From Pradoshia eiseniae (GTDB taxonomy: Bacteria; Bacillota; Bacilli; Bacillales; Pradoshiaceae): a stretch of DNA of 64,000 nucleotides. Position numbers and translations under genes: made by a program. The DNA lies in the NCBI RefSeq assembly GCF_002946355.1, contig NZ_PKOZ01000010.1:41732-105731 (forward strand). The letters run 5' to 3'. Under the pieces are notes generated by a model, which was not told the DNA's origin, searched no databases, and saw nothing but the letters and a program-made list of their open reading frames with translations. This document shows positions 19,101 through 27,525 of this stretch, piece after piece (position 1 is the first letter of the stretch; each line of letters opens with the position of its first letter).

Positions 19101-20340
19101 TTTCCTCTGCGATTTCATCCAATTCCTCAAGGTAAAGTACATTTTTCTTCTCGAAACTGTATAATTCATCGTTTTTACCTTTTAATGAGGCATCCAAACG
19201 CTTCTGAGCATCCTCTTTATTTAGTAAATTGTTATTTTGCTTCTCTAAAGCTGCGCCTTTAGCTGCTATCTGGGGTTTTAGCTCATTAAGCTTCCTTTGA
19301 GCTTTCCGTACATCGTTATCTTCAAAGGTTTTAAGTCTTTCTTTCAACTTCTTTTGTTCCAATTCTAAGGAATGAATTTCCTCTAAGATGCCGCTTAATT
19401 GTTTTTTGGTTTTCTCTAATTCCTTCTCTGCTTTCTTATGTTCTTGTTCAGCATTCTTCTGTTTGTCTATAGTTCTAGCATAATCTGTCGCTCTGAAGGT
19501 TAGCACGGAACGGTTATATTCTTGATATTTATTGGTCAGTCGTTTTATTAGCTGATGGTCTTCCTTGAGCTTTTCCAAGCGTTGATTATGTAAGTCGATA
19601 TTTTGAATGGTCTCTGTTAAGGAACGTAAGTCATTTAGCGTCAATTCCGGCAGAGAACTCTCTAGAATTTGATAGATTTTATTCGGCTCTAAATCGTTCG
19701 ATAGTTTGGGAGTACGGATTCTCACCACTAGGTTAATCATTTCTAAGTAATCTTCTAATGACTCGAACTTGTATATGTACTTATTGACCAACTCTGCATA
19801 TTCACGTTGCTTGACTTTTACATACCCGCATTTTTCTCGGTCTACATAGTTTTCTAGTTCTTTCTGGCTAAATGGGACCATTACTTTTTCGCCGCTCTCG
19901 TCAAGTTGATATTTGAACAGGTTGAAGTCTTTGCCCACGCGCTTATTCTTGATAACAAAATACCAACTCTTATAATCGTCGCTGTCTTTTTTGGCGTTAA
20001 AGCCGATACCTGTAGTTATGTATTCTTCAGTGTGTTTCTTTTTATATTCTAAAAATAGATAGCTTGTTTTTTCGGATACATCTGGATTCTCACCGAAAAT
20101 GTAATCGATCATTTTCCTGGAGCGAGAACCAAAAGGGTCTAACCGGCTTGGTTCCTTATTACCATCTAATAATAAAGGTAAGAAGCTCTGGGTTGTAACG
20201 GACTTTCCTGAACCATTGGAACCTCTGATAAGTAGATGTCCATTTTCAAAAGGGAATAGTTCATATGTGTAATACCAATAATTCAGTACGCCTGCTAAAT
20301 TCATTTGCCATTTATTCGTTTCCGTTTGATATCCTTTCAT
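16102..20340 (-). CDS. jetC: Wadjet type II SMC-like ATPase JetC (TIGR02680)
   Basis: A 1412-residue SMC/MukB-like motor. Walker A GSNGSGKS is at 40-47, the ABC signature SGGER at 1280-1284, and Walker B YVISMDEAF has Asp1314 and Glu1315. Between them are long Glu/Lys-rich heptad stretches predicted as two coiled-coil arms (roughly 280-600 and 780-1010), with a less charged hinge-like part between. Length and head motifs fit the TIGR02680 family, the JetC of type II Wadjet. The ATP-driven complex extrudes DNA loops and senses small circular plasmids. GGAG sits nine bases before the ATG, within the end of jetB. Confidence 0.92.
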   Translation of the reverse strand: MKGYQTETNKWQMNLAGVLNYWYYTYELFPFENGHLLIRGSNGSGKSVTTQSFLPLLLDGNKEPSRLDPFGSRSRKMIDYIFGENPDVSEKTSYLFLEYKKKHTEEYITTGIGFNAKKDSDDYKSWYFVIKNKRVGKDFNLFKYQLDESGEKVMVPFSQKELENYVDREKCGYVKVKQREYAELVNKYIYKFESLEDYLEMINLVVRIRTPKLSNDLEPNKIYQILESSLPELTLNDLRSLTETIQNIDLHNQRLEKLKEDHQLIKRLTNKYQEYNRSVLTFRATDYARTIDKQKNAEQEHKKAEKELEKTKKQLSGILEEIHSLELEQKKLKERLKTFEDNDVRKAQRKLNELKPQIAAKGAALEKQNNNLLNKEDAQKRLDASLKGKNDELYSFEKKNVLYLEELDEIAEEIDFNGHRLNRDNYTHKFDIGEDPTLAAEQWRTNLDTHIKEINGIVKLLHQEIYLKKSLEDRKAALSELDEDIKEFEKKISKLQNDLEEEIDLFNQSIMKWNDTNQVFTLEKEQLNRLITTLNGLEEDSTLYDVKSLIDTFYNEIKQELFRTKTELTYKLDSLKKETKDKKAELEQVKSKQDPEPTRNEQTVATRKELTKRKIPFVPFYEAVEFKGNMTDDEKERIESSLAEMGILDGLIVANTFAGEVTESDSILLPQELKEDVKTLDEYLDICLPKDMQSLQAEVEAILKSISIEEVFEGTYVTTFGSYQHGVVKGFAAYQKSANFIGKEARKQYKEKLIAALEEEIALLNSRQEELFLALEQIDNSTKQLNKEKYQFPSTKVLKGISEQIDSFTREIKSINNQKERVEITLQKARTEYNEIYSNLINQTKHHKLKANLEAYETASTECNNYLRTLENLRMNGLNYVSKKNEIKSINEQLEDLEMDLDNLRYSCNQIEREKRLLEETAKQLQEYLDREGIDDIERELKAAEDRLAEIPTEMTGKSEKKGELKSLIPQLTHEVSEKLSSIDFYKQLVKVRGDIFVAEVNKKFYEVFDRETLSNEEDIDTLCNLVIEELGKNTYQDVHKLQDELNVELRETTIKGLGDFHPSSRKEEFHLPDIQDEGVELFAKELDELQLTNQRTIISLMYDGKTTSPMVVQNDMVEQIELLQSILRSEDEKMYKEIIMDKIGERIRELISKAQKWKAEINRLMGERNTSNDLRLSVEWKPKEAKETDEMKTSQLINLLQRDPDTLKDTDYRRLTKHFTSKIQTAKDIYEQNEDGKKSLESVIKEVLDYRKWFEFKLFYKKGEDDRKELTKNRYNALSGGERALSMYIPLLSALFSKYGSASKEAPYVISMDEAFAGVDDKNIRDMFKLMEDLQLNYILNSQALWGDYDTVDSLSIAEILREKNSKDVIVMLYKWDGERRTEVELDEPEQKEQEDVIEPSSEQVELFELL

Positions 20341-20344
20341 CTGT

Positions 20345-21739
20345 TTATGCTCCTTTTGTTGTTACTATTTTTTCTTCGTCCAATGCTATAAAATCATCAT
20401 CTTTCGATAAGACATACTTTTCGATTGCATCCAATGAGGTTTTAACAGTCATTTTAGAATCTTTGTTGTCCTTGTTAAACGTGTCCACGATTTCTCTGAA
20501 TAGGTCCATTGATAGGTAATGGTCTCCTTCCACAAAGAAACCCATCTCCTTAATTCTTCTTACAAAGTATCGTTGGAATAGGTAGTCCCGTGGGAATGTT
20601 CCTCCAATTCGTACCGCTGGCGGATAGAGAATGACCGAATAGGTTTGTTTATCGTAATCGGCAAACTTCCAATCAATTAAGTAATCCAACACGCTTTCCG
20701 CGAGCTCAACTGGTTCCTGCTCTCTGTAGTTTTTGCTCCAACCGTGACCAAACTCGTCTTGTAATTCCTCAATCCATTTTTCGAATACTTCCTTCCCTAT
20801 CGAATATTCGAAGTCTGGAAGTTGTTCATCGCCTAGTTCCTTCACCTTTGCTTTGAGCAAAGCAGAGAATTGTAAGACGACATCTGAGATGGTTTTAAGG
20901 TTAGGGTGCTGCTGTCCTGTGAGGTTCTTCTCTTTGGAGACTAGCAATAATTCATTCTTATAAACTTCTAATTCAAAATGGGTATTTTCCGGTATGTTTT
21001 CAACCATACGATGAGTCTGTAAAGATAGATATCTCTTTTCCTCGTCCGTTAGTTCGTGTCTATAGACCACCGGGGAGAAGAATAATCGTCTGTTTAATGC
21101 TTGTAAATTCATCCTTGCGGTAGGCTCTTCGCCAGGTATCTTCCAACTATCCTCCAACATTTCGTTCACATTCTGAAATTCTTGGACAGGTTTGGAGAAA
21201 TACCGCATAAAGTATTTTGAATTCATCGTCGGCCGATACAAAATTTCCTCTTTTCCGTCCGTTTTGTATTTATCTATCTCTCCTTCTAAGCATTCCACAA
21301 GGTCCATTGCTTGGGCGTATTTCATTGCTCTGCAGAAGGATAAACGATGCTGATAGTTCTCCCATCTTACTTCTATTTGGTCATCGAAAAAGTTTTTCAC
21401 GTTTTCAACCAACGTACTTACTAAAAATAAATCGTCTTTTGCTTTATCTTCTAAATAAGCAAGAATCGCGGCAAAAATTGAATAGTCCATCGGTTCTTTA
21501 AACCCTAGTGTATCCCCTTGTATCCCCATCCACTTCTCAGTACGGTAAGGAATCTTCTCCAACTTATATAAATCGATTCCTGCGTAAAGTCGATATCCGA
21601 AGTTCTCTACAAAGTATTTTTGGATGGCTTTTTGATTTCGCTTAATGTTCATATATTCAGCGGGGTGTGTCCGTTTCTGAATCCAAAAGTTCTCAAGCAG
21701 GGCTGTTACGCCCGCTCTAAATTGTTCTTTGTCTGACAT
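20345..21739 (-). CDS. jetB: Wadjet type II protein JetB (kleisin-associated KITE-like subunit, DUF2398/TIGR02678)
   Basis: A 464-residue protein between jetA and jetC, matching the TIGR02678/DUF2398 family by length, order and segments such as PAEYMNIKRNQKAIQKYF and GGTFPRDYLFQRYF. In Wadjet complexes JetB provides winged-helix domains that bind the JetA kleisin. The open frame could begin earlier at a TTG (21766), but the ATG at 21739 has GGGAG at good spacing and follows the jetA stop by four bases, so it is preferred. No enzyme motif is visible, as expected. Confidence 0.87.
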   Translation of the reverse strand: MSDKEQFRAGVTALLENFWIQKRTHPAEYMNIKRNQKAIQKYFVENFGYRLYAGIDLYKLEKIPYRTEKWMGIQGDTLGFKEPMDYSIFAAILAYLEDKAKDDLFLVSTLVENVKNFFDDQIEVRWENYQHRLSFCRAMKYAQAMDLVECLEGEIDKYKTDGKEEILYRPTMNSKYFMRYFSKPVQEFQNVNEMLEDSWKIPGEEPTARMNLQALNRRLFFSPVVYRHELTDEEKRYLSLQTHRMVENIPENTHFELEVYKNELLLVSKEKNLTGQQHPNLKTISDVVLQFSALLKAKVKELGDEQLPDFEYSIGKEVFEKWIEELQDEFGHGWSKNYREQEPVELAESVLDYLIDWKFADYDKQTYSVILYPPAVRIGGTFPRDYLFQRYFVRRIKEMGFFVEGDHYLSMDLFREIVDTFNKDNKDSKMTVKTSLDAIEKYVLSKDDDFIALDEEKIVTTKGA

Positions 21740-21743
21740 AGTC

Positions 21744-23234
21744 TCAATCTCCCGTTTCAAATTCAAATATCAAGTCAGGCATTTCCATTACACCGTCTGT
21801 ACACTTTAGTTTAATTTTTTGGTCGCTTGCCTTATAAAAGCTGAAACTTTCACCGAAGTCTGTTTTGCCTGTACGTCTCTTATTTTGAGCTCCCCTGGAT
21901 ATCCAGGTAAGAATGGATTTCCGCACAAAAGGTTCAACAATTCCAAGGTCCTTCAGTACAATTTTTTGGTCAACGATTAAGGATGCAATCATTTGGCGTT
22001 CTTTTTTGCGATTATCCCTAACCTGTTCTTTTTTGATTTGTTTTTCTTCTGTAGATGCTTTTACATAGGATTTAATTCTTTTGTTTCTTTGATATGCTTT
22101 GCTCTTGGGAGCGGTAACAAAAGTCGGTTGATTCTGTTCCCAAATCTCTTCATTTTGAGTATCGGTCAATTTTTCAATCCCAAAGAGATGTTTCGTATGG
22201 TGAACACCAAAGCAGGCGGCCGCTAAATGATGGGCGTCATCTATGTGCTCACACTGATTGAACATAGTTGCTAGTGCAAGGTAATCGTCTTTTCTGTTTT
22301 TATTGTTTCCTTTCATTTCGGAAAGTCTCAAAGCATATCGACTGATCATTTGGATACTAACTTCAGTCTCTTTAAGTAAAACATCTACATCACGCACATT
22401 GTCGCCTGAACTGATGAACCAGTTTCTTAATTCTAGCCATCTTTCCGTTTGTAATCTTGTGCTTTTTTCTCTGTTGAACTTTTGCCCATCTAACGTTGGA
22501 ATGGAAGCAAAATAATCAACTAATCGTTGTATGTATCGGTCTATATAACTTTGCTCAATGCCACTAATCATTTTGGCGATTTTATGTTTATTTCGGTTCA
22601 TTGTTAAGATGAACTTAGATAGGTAATCCACAAACTTTTCTTTGAATAACAGGAATTCTTCGGTTTTGAATAATTGCTCGGCTTTTTCGCTCTTTAGATA
22701 AGATAAATAGTTAGCAGAGTTACGTTTTAGGTTTTCTAAGCTATTCATTAACACCATCCAGTTCTCATATAGAATCTCATTACTGGCGTTATCAAGATCA
22801 ACTTCCATCAGCTTATTAACGCCCTTCAAGATTCTTTCAAATTCACGACTTTCCAGAGCACCAGTTAATTCATCTTCCAATTCATCTAACTTTTTCAGGG
22901 TATTTTCAATTTCAAATACCGGCTGTGTTATCTGATATTTCAGTCTCTTGTTTTTAAATTCTTCTATGGTATAGAAGATTAGTTCTTTGTCCCGACGAGA
23001 AATTACACATTCCCAAGCTTCTAATCTTCTTAAATCTTCATATAGGTCACTCTCTTTGTATGTATCTTCTACAAGCTTGTTTTCTTTTAAAAAGCGGAAA
23101 ATTTCTTCTGTCCTGCTATAATATTTGAATCGTTCATATTGTTCATATAAGAACCGAATAATCGGCCTATATCTATAAGAATTCTCCGTAGTTGCATACT
23201 TCAGCAAATTGACGGTATCTAGCGGATATTTCAT
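21744..23234 (-). CDS. jetA: Wadjet type II protein JetA (kleisin-like, DUF2397/TIGR02677)
   Basis: A 496-residue protein opening the operon. It has the DUF2397/TIGR02677 character: N-terminal winged-helix-like region with YRPIIRFLYEQYERF, helical middle, and SRYALRLSEM and HHLAAACFGVHHTKHLFG segments. A basic stretch near residues 400-430 could contact DNA. In Wadjet, JetA is the kleisin that bridges the JetC heads. An ATG six bases further upstream (23240) is possible, but GAGGAG would then be only two bases from it; at 23234 the spacing is eight. jetB follows after four bases. Confidence 0.88.
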   Translation of the reverse strand: MKYPLDTVNLLKYATTENSYRYRPIIRFLYEQYERFKYYSRTEEIFRFLKENKLVEDTYKESDLYEDLRRLEAWECVISRRDKELIFYTIEEFKNKRLKYQITQPVFEIENTLKKLDELEDELTGALESREFERILKGVNKLMEVDLDNASNEILYENWMVLMNSLENLKRNSANYLSYLKSEKAEQLFKTEEFLLFKEKFVDYLSKFILTMNRNKHKIAKMISGIEQSYIDRYIQRLVDYFASIPTLDGQKFNREKSTRLQTERWLELRNWFISSGDNVRDVDVLLKETEVSIQMISRYALRLSEMKGNNKNRKDDYLALATMFNQCEHIDDAHHLAAACFGVHHTKHLFGIEKLTDTQNEEIWEQNQPTFVTAPKSKAYQRNKRIKSYVKASTEEKQIKKEQVRDNRKKERQMIASLIVDQKIVLKDLGIVEPFVRKSILTWISRGAQNKRRTGKTDFGESFSFYKASDQKIKLKCTDGVMEMPDLIFEFETGD

Positions 23235-23297
23235 CGACATTTCTCCTCATTTAAGGTTCTATCTCTTTCGACAGGGGTCATTTTTATAAGTTCTAGT

Positions 23298-23330
23298 AAA
23301 AAAGGAATCATACATAGGGCATGAATCCTT
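23298..23330 (-). terminator. Terminator-like hairpin in the leader of the Wadjet operon
   Basis: On the minus strand AAGGATTCAT and ATGATTCCTT form a nine-pair stem with one T-T mismatch, followed by six T. It lies 64 bases upstream of jetA. Either it ends a short upstream transcript or it is an attenuator of the operon. Confidence 0.5.
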
Positions 23331-23383
23331 GAGTTGAATTTCACTTTACATTTTTTATTGTATAACGTACACAAAGGGTTTTT

Positions 23384-23409
23384 CTAAGTAATTCCATCCT
23401 TATACTTAG
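23384..23409. repeat. Inverted repeat upstream of jetA
   Basis: Perfect seven-base arms CTAAGTA and TACTTAG separated by 12 bases, about 150 bases ahead of jetA. It could be an operator or a weak hairpin. No convincing -35/-10 pair was found near it. Confidence 0.4.
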
Positions 23410-23696
23410 GTTTATTGACTGTATTTAATAACCACAATCATTATAGGCAACTGGTAAACCTGCTATGATGTAATCATTTGTCTAGATGACTAACCGATAA
23501 ACCCTTTAAATGATTAATATATTTTTATAATATCACACTTAAAAATATTAGGAATAAGAAGAAAGGGAGCAATACAAATACCTATTCGTTTTCTTGGTCA
23601 TCTCTCCCCTTTTTCAATTTCTTTTTAAAAATTTGTCTTTTACAGTTGCCTTTTATATACTCCCTTATCGTATGAATTATTATTAATGCCTTAATC
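23410..23696. other. Intergenic stretch without a recognisable gene
   Basis: AT-rich sequence between the Wadjet leader and the BASS transporter terminator. The only structure noticed is a weak pairing between AAAGGGAG (about 23560) and CTCCCCTTT (about 23606). No gene was seen. Confidence 0.4.
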
Positions 23697-23729
23697 AAAA
23701 AAACTCCGCAAAGCCATCACTTTGCGGAG
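23697..23729 (-). terminator. Strong terminator after the BASS transporter gene
   Basis: CTCCGCAAAG and CTTTGCGGAG form a perfect ten-pair stem followed by seven T on the minus strand, eight bases after the stop codon. Confidence 0.92.
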
Positions 23730-23737
23730 CATTCCCC

Positions 23738-24703
23738 TTAAATCGATTGTGTCTTATCTTCCTCAACCAGCCCATCCTTATCCTTCATCCGACTGAAAAT
23801 CGTCGCCAATATCGGCCCGGATATATTATGCCATACACTAAAGATCGCACTTGGGACTGCTGCTAGAGGCGAGAAATGCGCGACCGCCAAGGAGGCACCC
23901 AATCCTGAGTTTTGCATGCCGACTTCAATCGCAACGGCTTTCTTTTTCGACAGATTCATGCCGAATAGTTTGCCGAATAAGTAGCCGATTAAATAGCCTA
24001 AGCCATTATGCAGGACGACGACAGCGAAGATGAGCAATCCTGTCTCAGCAATCTGCTGCTGATTTGCTGCCACGACAGCTGCGACAATTGCCACAATCGC
24101 CACAACAGACACAAGCGGCATGACTTTCACACTTGCTTTTGCCTGTTTATTAAACAGCTTTTGAACGATAAAACCAAGGGCGATTGGGATGACAATGACC
24201 TTCACGATGGACATGAAAAGACTCGCAGGCGCCACATCGATGTATTCACTCGCAAATAAAAAGATGAGTGCAGGTGTGACAAATGGAGCGAGCAAGGTCG
24301 TGACAGATGTAATCGTGACCGATAAAGCAACATCGCCTTTTGACAGGAAGGTCATTACATTCGAGGCTGTTCCGCCTGGGCAGCAGCCAACTAAAATGAC
24401 ACCGATAGCGATTTCCGGCGGAAGATCAAATAGCTTAACCAGCAAAAAGGCCAATGTCGGCATAATGATGAACTGACCGGCTACCCCAACGAGAACATCC
24501 TTCGGCCTTGTCAGTACTTCCTTAAAATCAGCCGCTGAAATGGTCAATCCCATCCCGAACATGACTATCCCTAGCAAAATCGTAATATAGGCGGCAATCC
24601 ATGAAAAACCGCTCGGAATAAAGAAAGCTAGCGCCGCAAAGATAAGCACCCATACCGCAAATGTACTGCTGACAAATTGACTGAAACGTTCTAATGCTTT
24701 CAT
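23738..24703 (-). CDS. Bile acid:sodium symporter (BASS) family transporter
   Basis: A 321-residue membrane protein with nine or ten hydrophobic segments. It carries the BASS signature region CCPGGTASNVMTFLSKGDVALSV and the second conserved segment VEVGMQNSGLGASLA (here AIEVGMQNSGLGASLA). Bacterial BASS proteins import organic anions such as pantothenate or 2-oxo acids with sodium; the substrate here is unknown. The frame is open up to 24784, but homologues start as MKxLExxSxFVS. The ATG at 24703 has GGGGTGG just upstream and gives the length of B. subtilis YocS. It sits close behind the dehydrogenase gene, probably co-transcribed. Confidence 0.85.
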   Translation of the reverse strand: MKALERFSQFVSSTFAVWVLIFAALAFFIPSGFSWIAAYITILLGIVMFGMGLTISAADFKEVLTRPKDVLVGVAGQFIIMPTLAFLLVKLFDLPPEIAIGVILVGCCPGGTASNVMTFLSKGDVALSVTITSVTTLLAPFVTPALIFLFASEYIDVAPASLFMSIVKVIVIPIALGFIVQKLFNKQAKASVKVMPLVSVVAIVAIVAAVVAANQQQIAETGLLIFAVVVLHNGLGYLIGYLFGKLFGMNLSKKKAVAIEVGMQNSGLGASLAVAHFSPLAAVPSAIFSVWHNISGPILATIFSRMKDKDGLVEEDKTQSI

Positions 24704-24787
24704 CGTCCACCCCACTGATTTTTTATTTTGTTTAATAGAAGAATTCTCGCTGTAGGAGTTAGGCCCTATTACAGGAATGACCATCCA

Positions 24788-25894
24788 TCAGCCGCATTCC
24801 TCACACTCCATAAATTGCTCCAGTCTCCGAATGGCGCCCGCCACTCTCTCTGCTGTAATCGGACCGACTTTCATGACATGAATGGACTCACTCGCCAGTG
24901 TCGCCTTTTTAGCGATTTCTTCCATTATCGCTTTTGTTACATCCTCCACCCCTAAATCAATTAATGATAAAGGAAGACCCAGCTCCTCATAAAACGGTTG
25001 AAGCTCGACAATTTCCATCCATTTGTCCTCGAGCACAAGCTGAACCAAAATGCCATAAGCCACCTTATCCCCATGCAAGGCATGATGGGTTTCCTCCAGT
25101 GCCGTTAACCCGTTGTGAATCGAATGCGCACCAGCAATCCGACCGTAATGATCCCCATAGCCGCCCACCATGCCGCCATACATCATGATCGTCTCCGCTA
25201 CTTGGATGAAGTCTTCATTCACTTCCCCTGCCTTTGCAGCAGCCACCGCTCCACGGGCTGATTGAAGCAGCAGGTCCTTACATTGTCTTGCGGCAAAATG
25301 GGCGATTTGCAGAGGTACAGGCTTAGGATCAATGTCCGCTATCTGCACATCGGCTTCATACCATTTAGCTAAGGTGTCTCCAATGCCGGCAATGAGCATC
25401 CTAACTGGAGCCTCAGCTAAAATTCGCGGCTCCACCAGCACGAGACTGGTACAAACCGGATAGATGTCATAACGAATGAAGGCACCTGATTCATCATAGA
25501 TTACACTCAATGGCGTCCATGGCGAACAATTCGATGCCAAGGTCGGGATGAGAATTGCCTGCCTCCCAGTCTCATCGCACACCGCCTTCACAAGATCGAG
25601 CACCTTTCCGCCTCCGACGCCGATGACCGCATCCAAGGAATGCTGCTTGACCAGCCCGGCCACCGCTTCGATTTCGGATAATGTGCAGTCTCCTCCGTAT
25701 GTATATTCCTCAGCTTGTACCTCTTCCATTTGCGGCCAATACGACTTAGCTGCCTCCCACGATTTTTCTCCATGAACGACCAGTACCTTACGGAGATTAC
25801 GTTCCAATAGCTTTGCTTCCAATAAATCTAAGGCATTCTCTTTCAAGATATATTCACTTGGTGCTGCATGAACGGAAAATACGGTCATTTTCAT
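24788..25894 (-). CDS. Iron-containing alcohol dehydrogenase family, glycerol dehydrogenase-like
   Basis: A 368-residue NAD(P)-dependent dehydrogenase of the GldA/hydroxycarboxylate dehydrogenase branch. Visible features are GVGGGKVLD for cofactor phosphate binding, GIGDTLAKWYEA carrying the first metal ligand (Asp), AHSIHNGLTALEETHHALHG with the later His ligands, and SCPW-like NCSPWTPLSVIY. GldA uses glycerol; E. coli HcxA, of similar length, acts on 2-oxo/2-hydroxy acids, and the two cannot be separated by eye. The neighbouring BASS transporter makes an organic-acid substrate attractive, but this is inference. A GTG one codon earlier is an alternative start. Confidence 0.75.
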   Translation of the reverse strand: MKMTVFSVHAAPSEYILKENALDLLEAKLLERNLRKVLVVHGEKSWEAAKSYWPQMEEVQAEEYTYGGDCTLSEIEAVAGLVKQHSLDAVIGVGGGKVLDLVKAVCDETGRQAILIPTLASNCSPWTPLSVIYDESGAFIRYDIYPVCTSLVLVEPRILAEAPVRMLIAGIGDTLAKWYEADVQIADIDPKPVPLQIAHFAARQCKDLLLQSARGAVAAAKAGEVNEDFIQVAETIMMYGGMVGGYGDHYGRIAGAHSIHNGLTALEETHHALHGDKVAYGILVQLVLEDKWMEIVELQPFYEELGLPLSLIDLGVEDVTKAIMEEIAKKATLASESIHVMKVGPITAERVAGAIRRLEQFMECEECG

Positions 25895-25918
25895 CACTCA
25901 TTTCTATCGTTGTAGGGT

Positions 25919-25949
25919 AAAACCCTGCCTTTTTATAAAAAAAGCAGGG
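25919..25949 (-). terminator. Terminator of the metNPQ operon
   Basis: CCCTGC and GCAGGG form a six-pair stem around an A/T-rich loop, followed by TTTT on the minus strand, about 60 bases after the metQ stop. Confidence 0.65.
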
Positions 25950-26007
25950 AGTGCCATCCAATTATTTACTTTCTATCTAACCTCTTTGTTTTGGATGGTT
26001 CAAGATT

Positions 26008-26832
26008 TTATTTCATCCATTCAGGCTTGCCAAACCCTTCAAATTCCTCATCAATCACTTTCTCGAATGCATCTGCCTCGACGACTTTTAATAGATCCTT
26101 AGCAAGCTGTGAATCTTCCTTATCTGCCTTGACAGCTACTACATTGCGGTACTGATCAGCCATATTCTCAAGTGCTAATGCACTTAATAAATCCATCTTT
26201 GCAGCGAGTGCGAAGTTTCCTGGGACAGCGGCGAGGTCGGCGCTGTCAACAGAGCGAGGAAGCTGGCCTGATTCAAGCGGCTGGAATTTCAGGTTTTTCT
26301 TGTTCTCAACGATATCCTTTTCAGATACCTTAAGCGGATCCGCCTTTTCATCCACGACGAGTAATCCTTCATCCTGAAGCGTCGTGAATGCACGGGCTGC
26401 ATTGACCGGGTCATTCGGAATGGTGATGGTCGCGCCATCCTTCACTTCATCGAATGATTTGTAGGTGTTTGAATAAATGCCCATCGGCGCCGTCGGTACG
26501 GTAATTAAAGCGGATAAATCCATGCTGTTCTCTTTTTCAAAGTTTTCTAGGTAAATCGTATGCTGGAATAGGTTCGCATCAATATCACCCGTATCAAGTG
26601 CTTTGTTCGGCTGGATATAATCACTGAATTCCACTACCTCTACCTTATAGCCCAATTCCTCCAAGCCTGGCTTAATGGCTTTTGTGACCATATCGCTATA
26701 AGGACCGGACGTGGCGCCAATTTTAATATCCTTCGACTCCGTGCTTGCGTCCCCGCTGCTTTCATTGCCTCCGCACGCTGCCAGTACACTTATAACTACT
26801 AATAAAATAAATGCTGTTAACCCCTTTTTCAT
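26008..26832 (-). CDS. metQ: Methionine ABC transporter substrate-binding lipoprotein MetQ
   Basis: A 274-residue lipoprotein with an N-terminal signal MKKGLTAFILLVVISVLAAC; the lipobox LAAC places the modified cysteine at residue 20. The mature part follows the NlpA/MetQ family: KIGATSGPYSDM, GYKVEVVEFSDYIQPNKAL, DANLFQHTIYLE and TITIPNDPVNAARA. It captures D/L-methionine outside the membrane and delivers it to MetP/MetN. It is the last gene of the SAM-riboswitch-controlled operon, 21 bases after metP. Confidence 0.95.
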   Translation of the reverse strand: MKKGLTAFILLVVISVLAACGGNESSGDASTESKDIKIGATSGPYSDMVTKAIKPGLEELGYKVEVVEFSDYIQPNKALDTGDIDANLFQHTIYLENFEKENSMDLSALITVPTAPMGIYSNTYKSFDEVKDGATITIPNDPVNAARAFTTLQDEGLLVVDEKADPLKVSEKDIVENKKNLKFQPLESGQLPRSVDSADLAAVPGNFALAAKMDLLSALALENMADQYRNVVAVKADKEDSQLAKDLLKVVEADAFEKVIDEEFEGFGKPEWMK

Positions 26833-26853
26833 GAACCATTTCCCCTTTTCTAT

Positions 26854-27525
26854 TTATCTTTTATCGATAACCTTTGCGATGAAATCACCAGCAAATTGGA
26901 TAACCTGAACTAAAACAATCAATATAATGACGGTTGCAATCATGATGGTATTATCATAGCGGTAATAGCCGTAGCGAATCGCCAAATCGCCAATCCCGCC
27001 GCCCCCGACCGTTCCGGCCATGGCAGAGAAACCAATCAAGCTGATCAATGTCAGAGTAATACCTGAGATGATTCCGGATCTCGCTTCAAGCAAGAGGACA
27101 TCTTTTATAATCATCCACGGTGTTGCACCAGCTGCAATCGCGGCTTCGATGACACCCTTATCAATCTCCCGCAATGACGTTTCAACGATTCTCGCAAAAA
27201 ACGGAATCGCCGCCACAGATAGCGATACACTCGCTGCTGCCGGTCCAATCGTCGTATTGACAATCAAGTCGGTCAACGGGATGAGAGCAACCAACAAAAT
27301 AATAAACGGGATACTGCGGATGAGATTGACGAAAAATCCTAGAATCGTCTGTACCGTTTTGTTTTCCCAAAACAGACCCTTATCTGTTACATAAAGAATA
27401 ATCCCGACGGGCAAGCCAATCACAATCGCAACAGCGAGGGAAATTGTAATCATGTAAATCGTCTGCAGAAACGCCGTGTTGATCTCTGGAATCAGCTCAA
27501 CAAAGTGGTTGAAATCAAAGCCCAT
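26854..27525 (-). CDS. metP: Methionine ABC transporter permease MetP
   Basis: A 223-residue inner-membrane permease of the MetI family with five or six hydrophobic segments. The permease-ATPase contact loop, EAAIAAGATPWMIIKDVLL, is present, as is the family ending GDLAIRYGYYRYDNTIM. It overlaps the end of metN by 11 bases and carries GGAGGTGATCC as ribosome site inside metN. Confidence 0.94.
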   Translation of the reverse strand: MGFDFNHFVELIPEINTAFLQTIYMITISLAVAIVIGLPVGIILYVTDKGLFWENKTVQTILGFFVNLIRSIPFIILLVALIPLTDLIVNTTIGPAAASVSLSVAAIPFFARIVETSLREIDKGVIEAAIAAGATPWMIIKDVLLLEARSGIISGITLTLISLIGFSAMAGTVGGGGIGDLAIRYGYYRYDNTIMIATVIILIVLVQVIQFAGDFIAKVIDKR

